From the NCBI GenBank assembly GCA_022826925.1, contig JAJDTX010000105.1, positions 107,468-171,467 on the forward strand: 64,000 nt of DNA, written 5' to 3'. Shown piece by piece: positions 9,886-17,906 of this stretch. The stretch's first letter is position 1; every line of letters starts with the position of its first letter. The translations under genes were made by a program, and so were the position numbers. The notes under the pieces were generated by a model. That model searched no databases and was not told the origin of the DNA. It was given only the letters and a program-made list of their open reading frames with translations. The DNA comes from Bryobacterales bacterium (lineage in GTDB: Bacteria; Acidobacteriota; Terriglobia; Bryobacterales; UBA6623).

Positions 9886-10988
9886 ATCGCTGCTGCGGCC
9901 CTCGATGCCGCTGGCGTACTGGATTGGAGTCTGCTGCGAAGGCTCGAGAACTCCGCGATCATGCGGCAGCGCTCGCCTTCCTGTTGTAGGAGACGAATGG
10001 CCTCGCTCGCTAGTTTCGCACCGGTGCATTCGTGCTGAATGCACTCGACAATGACCTGCTTGCCCGCAAGCAGGTTAACCATCGTGTAGTATTGCACGTC
10101 AACCAAGAGCCGGGCCAGGTAGTAGCTCGACCACGACAGCCTGTAGAAACTTACCATCGGCGTTCCGAGCAGCGCCGTTTCCACGGTCGCGCTGCCACTT
10201 GCCACCAAGGCCACGTCCGCGTGTCCTATGCAGTCTTGGGAGCGGTTCTCCACGATTCGAATCTCAGGCCCCCGCCAGCGCTCGGCGAAGAACTGCTTGC
10301 CGGTTGTCGCCGAAGCCGGCATCAGGAACTGTCGAACTCCGGACTCGGTGAGCCGGCGCGCGGCGTCCTCCAAGGCGGGCAGGTGCCTCAGCGATTCGCC
10401 CTTGCGGCTGCCGGGCAGCAGGGCGACGAGAGGCTCGGACGGGTCCAACGAGTGCCGCGAGAGAAAGTCGGCCCGATTCGCGCTGACCTCCGCCAGGTCG
10501 CATAGCGGGTGCCCCACGAAGCGGGCGTCCACGCCGCGCTCGCGGAAGTAGCTTTCCTCGAATGGGAAGATCACGAGCAGCAGGTCGACCAATTCTCGAA
10601 TTCGGCGAATGCGCCGCTTGCGCCAGGCCCACACCTGGGGGGCGACATAGTACACGACCGGGATGCCTGCCCTCCGAAGCCGCGCCGCGAGCCGAAGATT
10701 GAAGTCCGGGGCGTCCGTTAGGATCGCAAGATCTGGCGCCAATGCCGCGGCGGAGCGATCAAGCTTCCGGTACAGGCCGTAGATCCGGGGGATATGGCGG
10801 GCCACCTCAAACAGGCCGACAACCGCGAGGTCCTCCGTGCGCACGATGGCTTCGACGCCGCGGGCCCGCATGTTCGGCCCGGCACAGCCGAAGAAACGCG
10901 CATCGGGCAGGCGAGCCGAAAGCGCTTCTACCAGGCCTGCCGCATAGCGGTCGCCGGACGTTTCCCCGGCCGAGACAAGAATTCGCAT
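9861..10988 (-). CDS. lpxB: Lipid-A-disaccharide synthase
   Basis: 375 aa GT19 glycosyltransferase. It joins UDP-2,3-diacylglucosamine and lipid X to form the lipid A disaccharide at the inner face of the cytoplasmic membrane. The family N-terminus MRILVSAGETSGDRYAAGLVEAL is clear, followed by FFGCAGPNMRARGVE, YYVAPQVWAWRKRRI, PFEESYFRERGVDARFVGHPL and VALLPGSRKGE. Length and motifs are normal. Its presence shows a lipid A-type outer membrane. No other lpx gene is nearby; the gene downstream is the M1-like protein, which it overlaps. Confidence 0.96.
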   Translation of the reverse strand: MRILVSAGETSGDRYAAGLVEALSARLPDARFFGCAGPNMRARGVEAIVRTEDLAVVGLFEVARHIPRIYGLYRKLDRSAAALAPDLAILTDAPDFNLRLAARLRRAGIPVVYYVAPQVWAWRKRRIRRIRELVDLLLVIFPFEESYFRERGVDARFVGHPLCDLAEVSANRADFLSRHSLDPSEPLVALLPGSRKGESLRHLPALEDAARRLTESGVRQFLMPASATTGKQFFAERWRGPEIRIVENRSQDCIGHADVALVASGSATVETALLGTPMVSFYRLSWSSYYLARLLVDVQYYTMVNLLAGKQVIVECIQHECTGAKLASEAIRLLQQEGERCRMIAEFSSLRSRLQSSTPAASRAAAAICERFSIS

Positions 10989-11403
10989 CGGTGCTGCCGG
11001 CCCAGCCCTGTGCCGAGCGCGTCGAGGAGCGCCGTAAGCAGCGAAACGGGACGCCTCCGCGCGTGCCTTAGTCTAGCGCGGGCAGTCAGTTGGGCCCTCT
11101 GCAAGGGCTCGGCGAGCCACCCCTTGCCAGCCGCGGGCATCCTTGGCCGAGCAGCTTGCGAGCTCCGGCGGGCCGGCGGCGAGAAGCTCGCGGAGAGGCT
11201 GCTGCCCGTGCAACCCCCCGCGGGACGGCTCGGCTCCGCCCGCGAGGTGTCTTCGCCCGGCTCGCTGGGGCGGACACATCGATGCCGGGCGGCGATACAG
11301 CTTTTCCCGGTTACGGCTTGTTGCGGACAAGTCGGAGCGGTTCCGTTTGCTGGCGCTATAATGTGCAGTGTCGGCAGCCCCAGCTGCCTGCCGGATTCCT
11401 CCC
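10989..11403. other. 415-bp intergenic region between lpxB and the SDR gene
   Basis: Divergent spacer with no coding pattern I trust. It is very GC-rich, with several possible hairpins. One has arms GCCCGGC (11255-11261) and GCCGGGC (11284-11290). Another pairs GCGAGCT with AGCTCGC around 11158-11200. No 6S, SRP, RNase P or tmRNA core motif was recognised. The + strand end carries a perfect TATAAT at 11357-11362 for the SDR gene, without a good -35 box. Confidence 0.4.
11357..11362 (+). promoter_or_regulatory. -10 box of the SDR gene
   Basis: A perfect TATAAT 41 bp before the ATG at 11404. No convincing -35 hexamer is found at 16-18 bp, so the promoter is assigned on the -10 element alone. 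The leader would be about 35 nt and contains a TCCTCCC stretch on the coding strand, not a Shine-Dalgarno. Confidence 0.45.
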
Positions 11404-12213
11404 ATGCAGACTCGATTTCTCGGCAAAACTGTGCTCGTCACCGGCGCCTCGGCGGGCATCGGAGAGGCGATCGCTGTCCGCTTCGCTCAAGAGGGCGGTA
11501 GCGTCGTGGTCAACTACAGCCGCAACGACGCGGGCGCGGCCGATACTGCCGAGCAGGTGCGTCAGGCGCACCAAGCCGGCGGCTTCCGAGACGCCAAGGT
11601 GCTGGTGCACAAGGCGGACGTTGCAGACGAGGCGGCGGTCTCTGCGATGTTCGACATCGTGGTGCGCGAGTGGGGCCGCTTGGACGTGATGATCAACAAC
11701 GCCGGCATCCAGAAGCCCGCGCCGAGCCACGAGAGCGCGGCCGAGGACTTCGACAGGATTCTCGGCGTCAACCTGCGCGGTTGCTATCTCTGCTGCCGGG
11801 CGGCGATCAAGCATTTCTTGTCCCGCGAGGGCGGGGGAGTGATCGTCAACAATTCCAGCGTCCACGAGATTATCCCGAAGCCCGAGTATCTGCCCTACTC
11901 GGTCTCCAAGGGCGGGATGGAAAACCTCACCAAGACGCTGGCGCTGGAATACGCCGACCGGGGCATCCGGGTCAATGCGGTCGGGCCGGGCGCGATTGTC
12001 ACTCCGATCAACATGAACTGGATCAACGATCCTGTGGCCAAGGGCGTTGTCGAGTCCCACATTCCCATGGGCCGGGCGGGTGAATCGGCCGAGATCGCGG
12101 CGGTATTCGCGTTCCTGGCATCGGACGAAGCGTCCTACATCACGGGGCAGACGCTGTTCGCGTGCGGCGGCTTGACGTTGTTCCCGGAGTTCCGGACCAC
12201 GTGGTCCTCGTAA
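11404..12213 (+). CDS. Short-chain dehydrogenase/reductase (glucose-1-dehydrogenase-like)
   Basis: 269 aa NAD(P)-dependent oxidoreductase, classical SDR. The cofactor motif TGASAGIG is near residues 13-20, NNAG follows, the catalytic Ser is in VNNSSVHE, and Tyr/Lys are in YSVSKGGMENL. GIRVNAVGPGAIVTP and FLASDEASYITGQTLFACGG are typical of the glucose-1-dehydrogenase / 3-oxoacyl-ACP reductase-like group. The substrate cannot be read. The start is the ATG before QTRFLGKTVLVTG; 12 in-frame upstream codons are non-family. The membrane glycosyltransferase starts 31 bp downstream, so co-transcription is possible. Confidence 0.92.
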   Translation: MQTRFLGKTVLVTGASAGIGEAIAVRFAQEGGSVVVNYSRNDAGAADTAEQVRQAHQAGGFRDAKVLVHKADVADEAAVSAMFDIVVREWGRLDVMINNAGIQKPAPSHESAAEDFDRILGVNLRGCYLCCRAAIKHFLSREGGGVIVNNSSVHEIIPKPEYLPYSVSKGGMENLTKTLALEYADRGIRVNAVGPGAIVTPINMNWINDPVAKGVVESHIPMGRAGESAEIAAVFAFLASDEASYITGQTLFACGGLTLFPEFRTTWSS

Positions 12214-12244
12214 CGGTTCGCCTCCCCAACAGACCTGTCCCGGC

Positions 12245-13993
12245 ATGAGGCGCATCCCTGCCATAGCGGCGCTCGCGCTTTGTGTGGCGGCCATCTTCTG
12301 GCGGCTGGACGGCGTTCCCCTGTGGCGCGACGAAGCGACCACGGCCGTTTGGGGGCGCTTGATGGCGCAGAGCGGCGATTGGCTGCCCTACGCCTTTGAT
12401 CGCGAACTCGGCCAGCTGCTGGTCCAAGACGACGACGGGCATGACATCAATTCGCACCTGTTGCCGGCGATGCAGAGCTACCTGCAGTTCTATGTCTCGG
12501 CCGCAGGGCACTGGCTGCTCGGCAGCGGAACGCTGCCAGCGAGGCTGCCGTTCGCACTGTTCGGGCTAGGATGCCTGGCGCTTCTGTGGTCGCTCGGCCG
12601 ACGGCTCGGAGGGCCCCGCTGGCTGCCTCTGGCGCTGCCGGTCATTGCAAGCGGTTCCATCTACTTCCTGCACGCGGCCCGGCAGGGCCGCTACTACGTC
12701 TTGGTGGTCTTTGCCACCTTGCTGCTGTTGGTGCAAGTGGCGCGCTACCTGCGCGATCCTGCCTTGGGCAGAAAGTGGTCGTTTCACTGCCAGCTTTGCT
12801 TGGCTGGATGCTTGCTCTACGCGGGAAACTACGTTAGCTTCGCGGCGACGTGGCTAGCGCTGGGGGTGTTCCTGCTCCTGACGGACCGGCCGGCCTTGGT
12901 CCGGCTGTGCGGGGCTTCGGCCGTGCTCGCGGTTGTCCTCGGCGCCGAGTTTTGGCTCCTGCACGCGGAATACCTCACGGAGTGGCGGCCTGGTAGCGAG
13001 AACTCCTTCTGGGAGAACTTCCGCTACGTGGTCTCGCGGCGCGGCGCCGACTATTGGCGCTGGGTGCCATTCGTGGTGTTGGCGCCCGCGATGGCCCTGA
13101 TCGGCCGCTGGTCCAAGATTGATATTCCGCGGGCCGGCTGGGTGTTGGCTGCTGCCGGCGCGGCGGTCCCGCTGCTTGGATTCGTGATCGAAGAGCCATG
13201 GCTGCGGCGCACGCCAGACTTGACGTTCGTGCTGTTCGGGCTGGTCTTTCTTTGCGTGCCTGCGGCGGGAATCTACCTCTGGAGCAGGGTCGAGAAGCCG
13301 GGCGTGCATGCCAAGATGGCCCTGCTGGCCGGACTCATCGTGACGGTCTGCCCGCTGTTCACGATCGCGCTGGCAGGTCGGGCTACGCTGCCGCGCTATT
13401 ACTATCAGGCATGCCCCGCGGCCATTGTGTTGGTCGGCTTGGCCGCCGCGGGCCTCGATCGGGCCGGCCGCCGCCGGGCAGCCCTGGCCTGCTTGGTCGG
13501 GGCCAGCCTCTGGCCGAACCTCGAGCTGGCCGGCGGCGGGACGGAGCAAGTCGTCCTGCGTCAGTTTCTGCGCTACGACGATCACAACGGCCCGCTGCTG
13601 GAGTTCTTGGGATCCAACACCAGACCCGGGCAGACCATTGCCTACTTGCGAAACGTCAAGGGAATGGTGGGCAACTACTATCTGCCCGACCGGCGCTGGG
13701 TGAACCTGCTCGACTCAGAGATTGCGTACAACCAGCGCTTCCGAGACTTGCTCCCGGCGGATCAATTCGACGACTCGCCCGATCCCGACTGGATCGTGGT
13801 TTGGGATGCCAAGGGCAAACAACCAAAGGCCTTGGACAGCCGGTATGACCTTGTGTGGGAGCGTTCCTATCGCGAGCTACGCAGCTACTGGGATCTCGAT
13901 AGCGAGCCGCGCGAGCGCGGGTACGCCATCCATCGGCTCAACCGCGGCACTTCAAGTGCGCGTGGCGATGCCGAGTCTGGATTGCAGCCGTGA
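12245..13993 (+). CDS. Membrane glycosyltransferase, PMT/ArnT-like (GT-C fold)
   Basis: 582 aa integral membrane protein with about ten hydrophobic helices in the first 420 residues and a hydrophilic C-terminal region. WRDEA at about residues 27-31, in the first periplasmic loop after TM1, matches the acidic catalytic motif of GT-C enzymes that use polyprenyl-phosphate sugars. LHAARQGRYY fits the conserved R-Y/F region. Members transfer sugars to lipid A, proteins or lipids; the acceptor is unknown here. Its 3' end overlaps the convergent pheT by 42 bp. Membrane topology is certain, family assignment fairly good. Confidence 0.75.
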   Translation: MRRIPAIAALALCVAAIFWRLDGVPLWRDEATTAVWGRLMAQSGDWLPYAFDRELGQLLVQDDDGHDINSHLLPAMQSYLQFYVSAAGHWLLGSGTLPARLPFALFGLGCLALLWSLGRRLGGPRWLPLALPVIASGSIYFLHAARQGRYYVLVVFATLLLLVQVARYLRDPALGRKWSFHCQLCLAGCLLYAGNYVSFAATWLALGVFLLLTDRPALVRLCGASAVLAVVLGAEFWLLHAEYLTEWRPGSENSFWENFRYVVSRRGADYWRWVPFVVLAPAMALIGRWSKIDIPRAGWVLAAAGAAVPLLGFVIEEPWLRRTPDLTFVLFGLVFLCVPAAGIYLWSRVEKPGVHAKMALLAGLIVTVCPLFTIALAGRATLPRYYYQACPAAIVLVGLAAAGLDRAGRRRAALACLVGASLWPNLELAGGGTEQVVLRQFLRYDDHNGPLLEFLGSNTRPGQTIAYLRNVKGMVGNYYLPDRRWVNLLDSEIAYNQRFRDLLPADQFDDSPDPDWIVVWDAKGKQPKALDSRYDLVWERSYRELRSYWDLDSEPRERGYAIHRLNRGTSSARGDAESGLQP

Positions 13994-15985
13994 GCGGACC
14001 TCGGCGGCGAATTCGTTGACTTCCTCATCGGTCAGGCTCTCGTCCAAGCGTTGCCACCACGCTCGCAAGAGCAGGCTATAGCTGCCTTCGGGCACGTTCT
14101 TGCCCCGGAACACCTCCACGGGCTCCACGCCGTCCAGGTCAGGCATCTCGCCGACCGCCTCGGTGATGCTTGCGAAGTCTACGGCGTCCGGCACGAGCAA
14201 TGAGAAGTCGCGGCTCACGGCCGGAACCCTGGCCAGCTTCCGATGGGTGGGTCGGCGCAAGCCCCTGCCGTACACCTTGTCGAGAAAGATCTCGGCCACC
14301 CAGACCGGTTGGCGAATCTTGCGCTCGCGGGCAAGTTCAGGGTCGAGTTCGCCGAACCAAGCCAACACGTCGCCTTCGGACGTCAGTCCGGCAGCATGCT
14401 TCTTGCGGTAGTAAGACGGCACGCCCTTGGTCACGATGCTGGGGGCATCCGGCACGAACGGTGCCAGCAGGGCCGCGACATCTGCCTTGACGTCGTAAAA
14501 GCCGACCTCGCGAGCGGGCTCGGCCCAGGATGCTTGGCGGGCCGTGCCGCTCGCACCCAGGGTCAGCACGCTGGGCTCTTCGTAGCTGGCCTCCGACCGC
14601 CGGTAGACGCGGCCGAACTCGGCCAGCCGCACGAAGGGCTGATTGCGGCGCAGGTTCCATTCCAGGGCCCGCACCATCGTCGGAACCGCGCTGTTGCGCA
14701 TGACGTCCCAGAGCTGCGAGAGCGGGTTGCGGAGGCTGACCGGATCGCCCGACCCGAAGCGTTCGGCTTCGTCCGAGGAGATGAACGCGAAGCCGATCGT
14801 CTCGTCGTAGCCGAGTCCCCGCACCGCCGCGCGCATGCGGGCGTCCTCTGCCGCTAGCGGAGTTAGCTCGGGTGCCGCCCCCAGCGACGGCAATGTGGCC
14901 GGGATGTTGGCGAAGCCGTGGATCCGCGCCACTTCTTCGACTAGATCGATCCCGCGCTCCACGTCCAGGCGATGGCTCACGGCCGGGACGGACCATCCCG
15001 AGCTGTCTGAGGACGGCTCGAACCCCAGCGCTGACAAGATCCCTTCCACTTCCGCATCGTCCAGTTGGATTCCGAGGTGCCTGCGAATGTCGGCGCGCTC
15101 GAGCCTGATCGGGCTCAGTCCCGGCTGCTGCGGAAAGCAGTCGACCTGTCCGGGCAAGACCTGCCCGGGCCCTGTCCGGGCCAGCAGGGCCGCTATGCGA
15201 TCGGCGGCCTGCGGCGCCGCGTTCCAATCGGCGCCGCGTTCGAAGCGATGGGACGCCTCGGTGAACAGCTTGAAGCGGCGCGCGGCGTTCCGGATCACGC
15301 TGGGCCGGAACCAGGCCGCTTCCAGCAGCACGTTGCGCGTCTCGGCCGTGATCTCGGTCGCCTGTCCGCCCATTACCCCGGCCAGCGCGACCGGCCTTTC
15401 CGCGTCGCAGATCGCCAGGTGCCCGCCTGTCAGATCTCGGTCCTCGCCGTCTAGGGTTACGAGCTTCTCCCCGTTGCGAGCACGGCGGACGACGATGGCC
15501 GCGCCTGCGAGCCTGTCCAGGTCGAAGGCGTGCGTGGGCTGGCCGATTTCCAGCAGGACGTAGTTGGTCAGGTCCGCCAGATTGTTGATCGAGCGGATTC
15601 CGCACAGCTCGAGCCGGCGGCGCATCCAGTCGGGCGATGGACGCACCTCCACCTCGGTGAACACCCGCCCCACGTAGCGGACGCACGCGTCGGGAGCTTG
15701 GATCTCCACGCTTGCCTTGGAGGCTGCGGGCGGGCCGGATTCGGCGCAGGCCGTGGAAGGCGCTCGCAGGGGGCGGCGGTAGATCGCAGCCACCTCGCGC
15801 GCCATGCCGAGGTGGTTCATCGCGTCCGGGCGGTTGCTGGTGATGTCGAACTCGAAGACGGTCTCGCCGGCCTCGCTCTCGACGGCGTCGACGGCCATGC
15901 CCGCCATCGTGAGCGCGTCGGCGAGTTCGCGCGGAGACTCCTTGATCTCCACGAAGTCTTCCAGCCAGCTGAGCAGGATGCGCAT
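13952..15985 (-). CDS. pheT: Phenylalanine--tRNA ligase beta subunit, short form
   Basis: 677 aa, against about 790-800 for the common bacterial form. It opens MRILLSWLEDFVEI and reaches the DITSNRPDAMNHLGMAREVAA motif already at about residue 47. The EMAP/OB-fold tRNA-binding domain, normally about 110 residues between these two points, is therefore absent. The B3/B4 editing region, B5 region and C-terminal FDX-ACB domain (SRDFSLLVPDAVDFASI to the end) are present. It starts directly after the pheS stop with no gap. The tail overlaps the 3' end of the convergent glycosyltransferase by 42 bp. Confidence 0.95.
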   Translation of the reverse strand: MRILLSWLEDFVEIKESPRELADALTMAGMAVDAVESEAGETVFEFDITSNRPDAMNHLGMAREVAAIYRRPLRAPSTACAESGPPAASKASVEIQAPDACVRYVGRVFTEVEVRPSPDWMRRRLELCGIRSINNLADLTNYVLLEIGQPTHAFDLDRLAGAAIVVRRARNGEKLVTLDGEDRDLTGGHLAICDAERPVALAGVMGGQATEITAETRNVLLEAAWFRPSVIRNAARRFKLFTEASHRFERGADWNAAPQAADRIAALLARTGPGQVLPGQVDCFPQQPGLSPIRLERADIRRHLGIQLDDAEVEGILSALGFEPSSDSSGWSVPAVSHRLDVERGIDLVEEVARIHGFANIPATLPSLGAAPELTPLAAEDARMRAAVRGLGYDETIGFAFISSDEAERFGSGDPVSLRNPLSQLWDVMRNSAVPTMVRALEWNLRRNQPFVRLAEFGRVYRRSEASYEEPSVLTLGASGTARQASWAEPAREVGFYDVKADVAALLAPFVPDAPSIVTKGVPSYYRKKHAAGLTSEGDVLAWFGELDPELARERKIRQPVWVAEIFLDKVYGRGLRRPTHRKLARVPAVSRDFSLLVPDAVDFASITEAVGEMPDLDGVEPVEVFRGKNVPEGSYSLLLRAWWQRLDESLTDEEVNEFAAEVRSRLQSRLGIATRT

Positions 15986-17065
15986 CTATCGAAACTGCCT
16001 CAGGAAGCGGGCATCGCCCTGGTACATCAGCAGGATGTCGTCGATGCTGTACTTCAGCATCGCGAAGCGGTCCAGGCCGAAACCCGCCGCGAATCCTTGG
16101 TAGCGCTGTGGATCGAGTCCGGCATTGCGCAGCACGTTCGGGTCGATCATCCCGCAGCCCAAGACCTCGATGAAGCCGGTCTGCTTGCAAATGCGGCACT
16201 TGCCGTCCGAGCAGAACGGGCAGGTGATGTCGACCTCCGCGCTGGGCTCGGTAAACGGAAAGAAGCTCGGCCGGAAGCGGGCCTGTGTCCGAGGGCCGAA
16301 GAAGCAGCGCACGAAGTGCTCCAAGGTGCCCTTGAGGTCGCCGAACGTAATGCCCTCGTCCACGGCGAACATTTCCAGCTGGTGGAACATCGGGCTGTGG
16401 GTGGCGTCCGGCGTGTCGTTGCGGTAGACCTTGCCGTGCACCACGTACCGCAATGGCGGGCTCTTGGACTCCATGATGCGGATCTGGCACGGCGACGTGT
16501 GCGTCCTCAGCAGGGCTCCGTCCTTGAGAAAGAGGGTGTCCATCTCGTCCACCGCTGGGTGGTCCGGCGGGAAGTTGAGCGCCTCGAAGTTGTAGAAGAA
16601 CGTCTCGATCTCCGGTCCCTCCGCCACGGTGTAGCCAAGCGGGCGGAAGATATCCAAGACCTCCTCCAAAGCCAGGCGAACGGGGTGGACGGCGCCGCGG
16701 GCGCGTTCCGGCCCCGGCAGGGTCGCGTCCAAGTCCGGCTCGGCCTGGGCCTGCTCTTGGACCGCGGCTTCGGCGACCGCCTTGACAGCGGCCTCGAGGT
16801 CGCGGCGCAGCAGGTTCTGGAGCTTGCCCACTACCGGCTTGAGCTCGCGCGGGGCGGCCTTGAGCCAGTGATCGTTGGTGGCCGAGAGCAGGCCGCTGCG
16901 GCGTCCCAGCCAGCGGTCCCGCAGGGCCTGCCCCTGTTGCGGGGTCGACGCCTTGCTGCGTTCCTGCTCGAAGGCGGCGCGCAGCTCTTCGTAGAGTAGC
17001 TCGGGGTCCTCGCCCTCGCGGATCAACTCGTCGATCGGCCGACCCGTCTTGTGTTCGATCGACAC
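15986..17065 (-). CDS. pheS: Phenylalanine--tRNA ligase alpha subunit
   Basis: 359 aa from a GTG at 17065 (SIEHKTGRPIDELI). The frame stays open upstream into rplT, but those residues are a shadow of L20 and have no PheS character. The start lacks a good Shine-Dalgarno and is uncertain. The helical N-terminal arm is at about 1-95. The class II core follows with HPVRLALEEVLDIFRPLGY, THTSPCQIRIM, GKVYRNDTPDATHSPMFHQ, FPFTEPSAEVDI and the Cys-rich CPFC...CRIC...GCGM block. It catalyses Phe activation and charging as an alpha2beta2 enzyme with PheT. Order is rpmI-rplT-pheS-pheT. Confidence 0.95.
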   Translation of the reverse strand: MSIEHKTGRPIDELIREGEDPELLYEELRAAFEQERSKASTPQQGQALRDRWLGRRSGLLSATNDHWLKAAPRELKPVVGKLQNLLRRDLEAAVKAVAEAAVQEQAQAEPDLDATLPGPERARGAVHPVRLALEEVLDIFRPLGYTVAEGPEIETFFYNFEALNFPPDHPAVDEMDTLFLKDGALLRTHTSPCQIRIMESKSPPLRYVVHGKVYRNDTPDATHSPMFHQLEMFAVDEGITFGDLKGTLEHFVRCFFGPRTQARFRPSFFPFTEPSAEVDITCPFCSDGKCRICKQTGFIEVLGCGMIDPNVLRNAGLDPQRYQGFAAGFGLDRFAMLKYSIDDILLMYQGDARFLRQFR

Positions 17066-17099
17066 GGTAGCTTGCGCTGGCGGGATCCGCGTGTCGACG

Positions 17100-17477
17100 C
17101 TAGGCGCTCGCAGTCGGCTGCTCGGCGAGGGCCGCCTTGGCCTTGGCGACGAGCTGCCCGAAGCCCTCGGGGTCGCGCACGGCGATGTCGGCCAGCATCT
17201 TGCGGTTGAGGTCGATACCGGCGTCCTTGAGACCGCGGATGAACGTACTGTAGTTGATATCGTTGGCACGGGCGGCCGCGCTGATCCGCGTGATCCACAG
17301 CGCACGGAAGTCGCGCTTCTTCAGCCTGCGGCCGATGTACGCGAACTGGTCGGCACGGTTGACCGCTTCGCGGGCGTAGCGGTGAAGCTTGCTCTTGCCG
17401 AGGAAATAGCCCTTGGCCTTTGCCAGTACGCGCTTGCGCTTCTGGGCACGGCGGGTGCCTCGCTTGACTCTTGCCAC
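17100..17477 (-). CDS. rplT: 50S ribosomal protein L20
   Basis: 125 aa, normal length. The basic N-terminal extension [31 protein letters not shown] is followed by [40 protein letters not shown], the 23S-binding core. L20 is an early assembly protein and in several bacteria represses its own operon. It lies 71 bp after rpmI, with a good GGAGG-type Shine-Dalgarno, and before pheS. infC, the usual first gene, is not adjacent. Confidence 0.98.
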   Translation of the reverse strand: MARVKRGTRRAQKRKRVLAKAKGYFLGKSKLHRYAREAVNRADQFAYIGRRLKKRDFRALWITRISAAARANDINYSTFIRGLKDAGIDLNRKMLADIAVRDPEGFGQLVAKAKAALAEQPTASA

Positions 17478-17548
17478 GATTTCCTCCTGAGGGCCGCCGC
17501 GAGGACGGTCCCGATACGTTGCTCTGACCTAGCTGGCGCTCGCAATAC

Positions 17549-17743
17549 CTACGTGGAGATCATTCTGCGCACGGACTTCTCAAAGGCCGAGCTGACCATG
17601 GTGCCCTTGCGGAGGCGGCGCTTCCGCTTGCGGGTCTTCTTGGTCAGGATGTGATTCATGCTGGCATGCCTGCGCCTGACCTTGCCCGTGCCGGTCAGTT
17701 TGAAGCGTTTCGCTGCACCGCGATGTGTCTTGAGTTTGGGCAC
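17549..17743 (-). CDS. rpmI: 50S ribosomal protein L35
   Basis: 64 aa, normal length and very basic. The sequence [36 protein letters not shown] is diagnostic, ending [19 protein letters not shown]. It opens rpmI-rplT-pheS-pheT. In many bacteria infC stands directly upstream; here the next gene upstream is an unrelated DUF885 lipoprotein, so infC has moved elsewhere. Confidence 0.98.
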   Translation of the reverse strand: MPKLKTHRGAAKRFKLTGTGKVRRRHASMNHILTKKTRKRKRRLRKGTMVSSAFEKSVRRMIST

Positions 17744-17826
17744 GGTTAGTCTCCCCGGAGGCGCTGCCTGCTACCGCGGCCTTGCTCTTCGAGGTCGGCT
17801 GCCCGGCGTGGCCGCGCGGTCTAGGC

Positions 17827-17896
17827 GTGAGGGCCTGACGCCCTCACCTTCCTATTATGCACGAAAGTGACGGCGCGACAGGGCGCGCGCGCCGTC
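17827..17896 (-). promoter_or_regulatory. Hairpins and putative promoter between the DUF885 gene and rpmI
   Basis: Going down the minus strand after the DUF885 stop there is a 9-bp stem, GACGGCGCG (17869-17877) with CGCGCCGTC (17888-17896). A CATAAT -10-like box follows at 17859-17854. Then comes an 8-bp stem, GTGAGGGC (17827-17834) with GCCCTCAC (17840-17847). The first may end the DUF885 transcript, though it lacks a U-tract. CATAAT may start the ribosomal operon, and the second hairpin would lie in its leader. Stems are read directly; roles are guesses. Confidence 0.35.
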
Positions 17897-17906
17897 GCTT
17901 CGCGCC

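Noticed and set aside
16125..16427. Plus-strand 100-codon frame inside pheS
   Set aside because: Pure shadow of the class II synthetase core on the other strand.
17066..17305. 80-codon upstream extension of pheS
   Set aside because: It lies inside rplT in another frame, and its Ser/Pro/Arg-rich residues have no PheS similarity.
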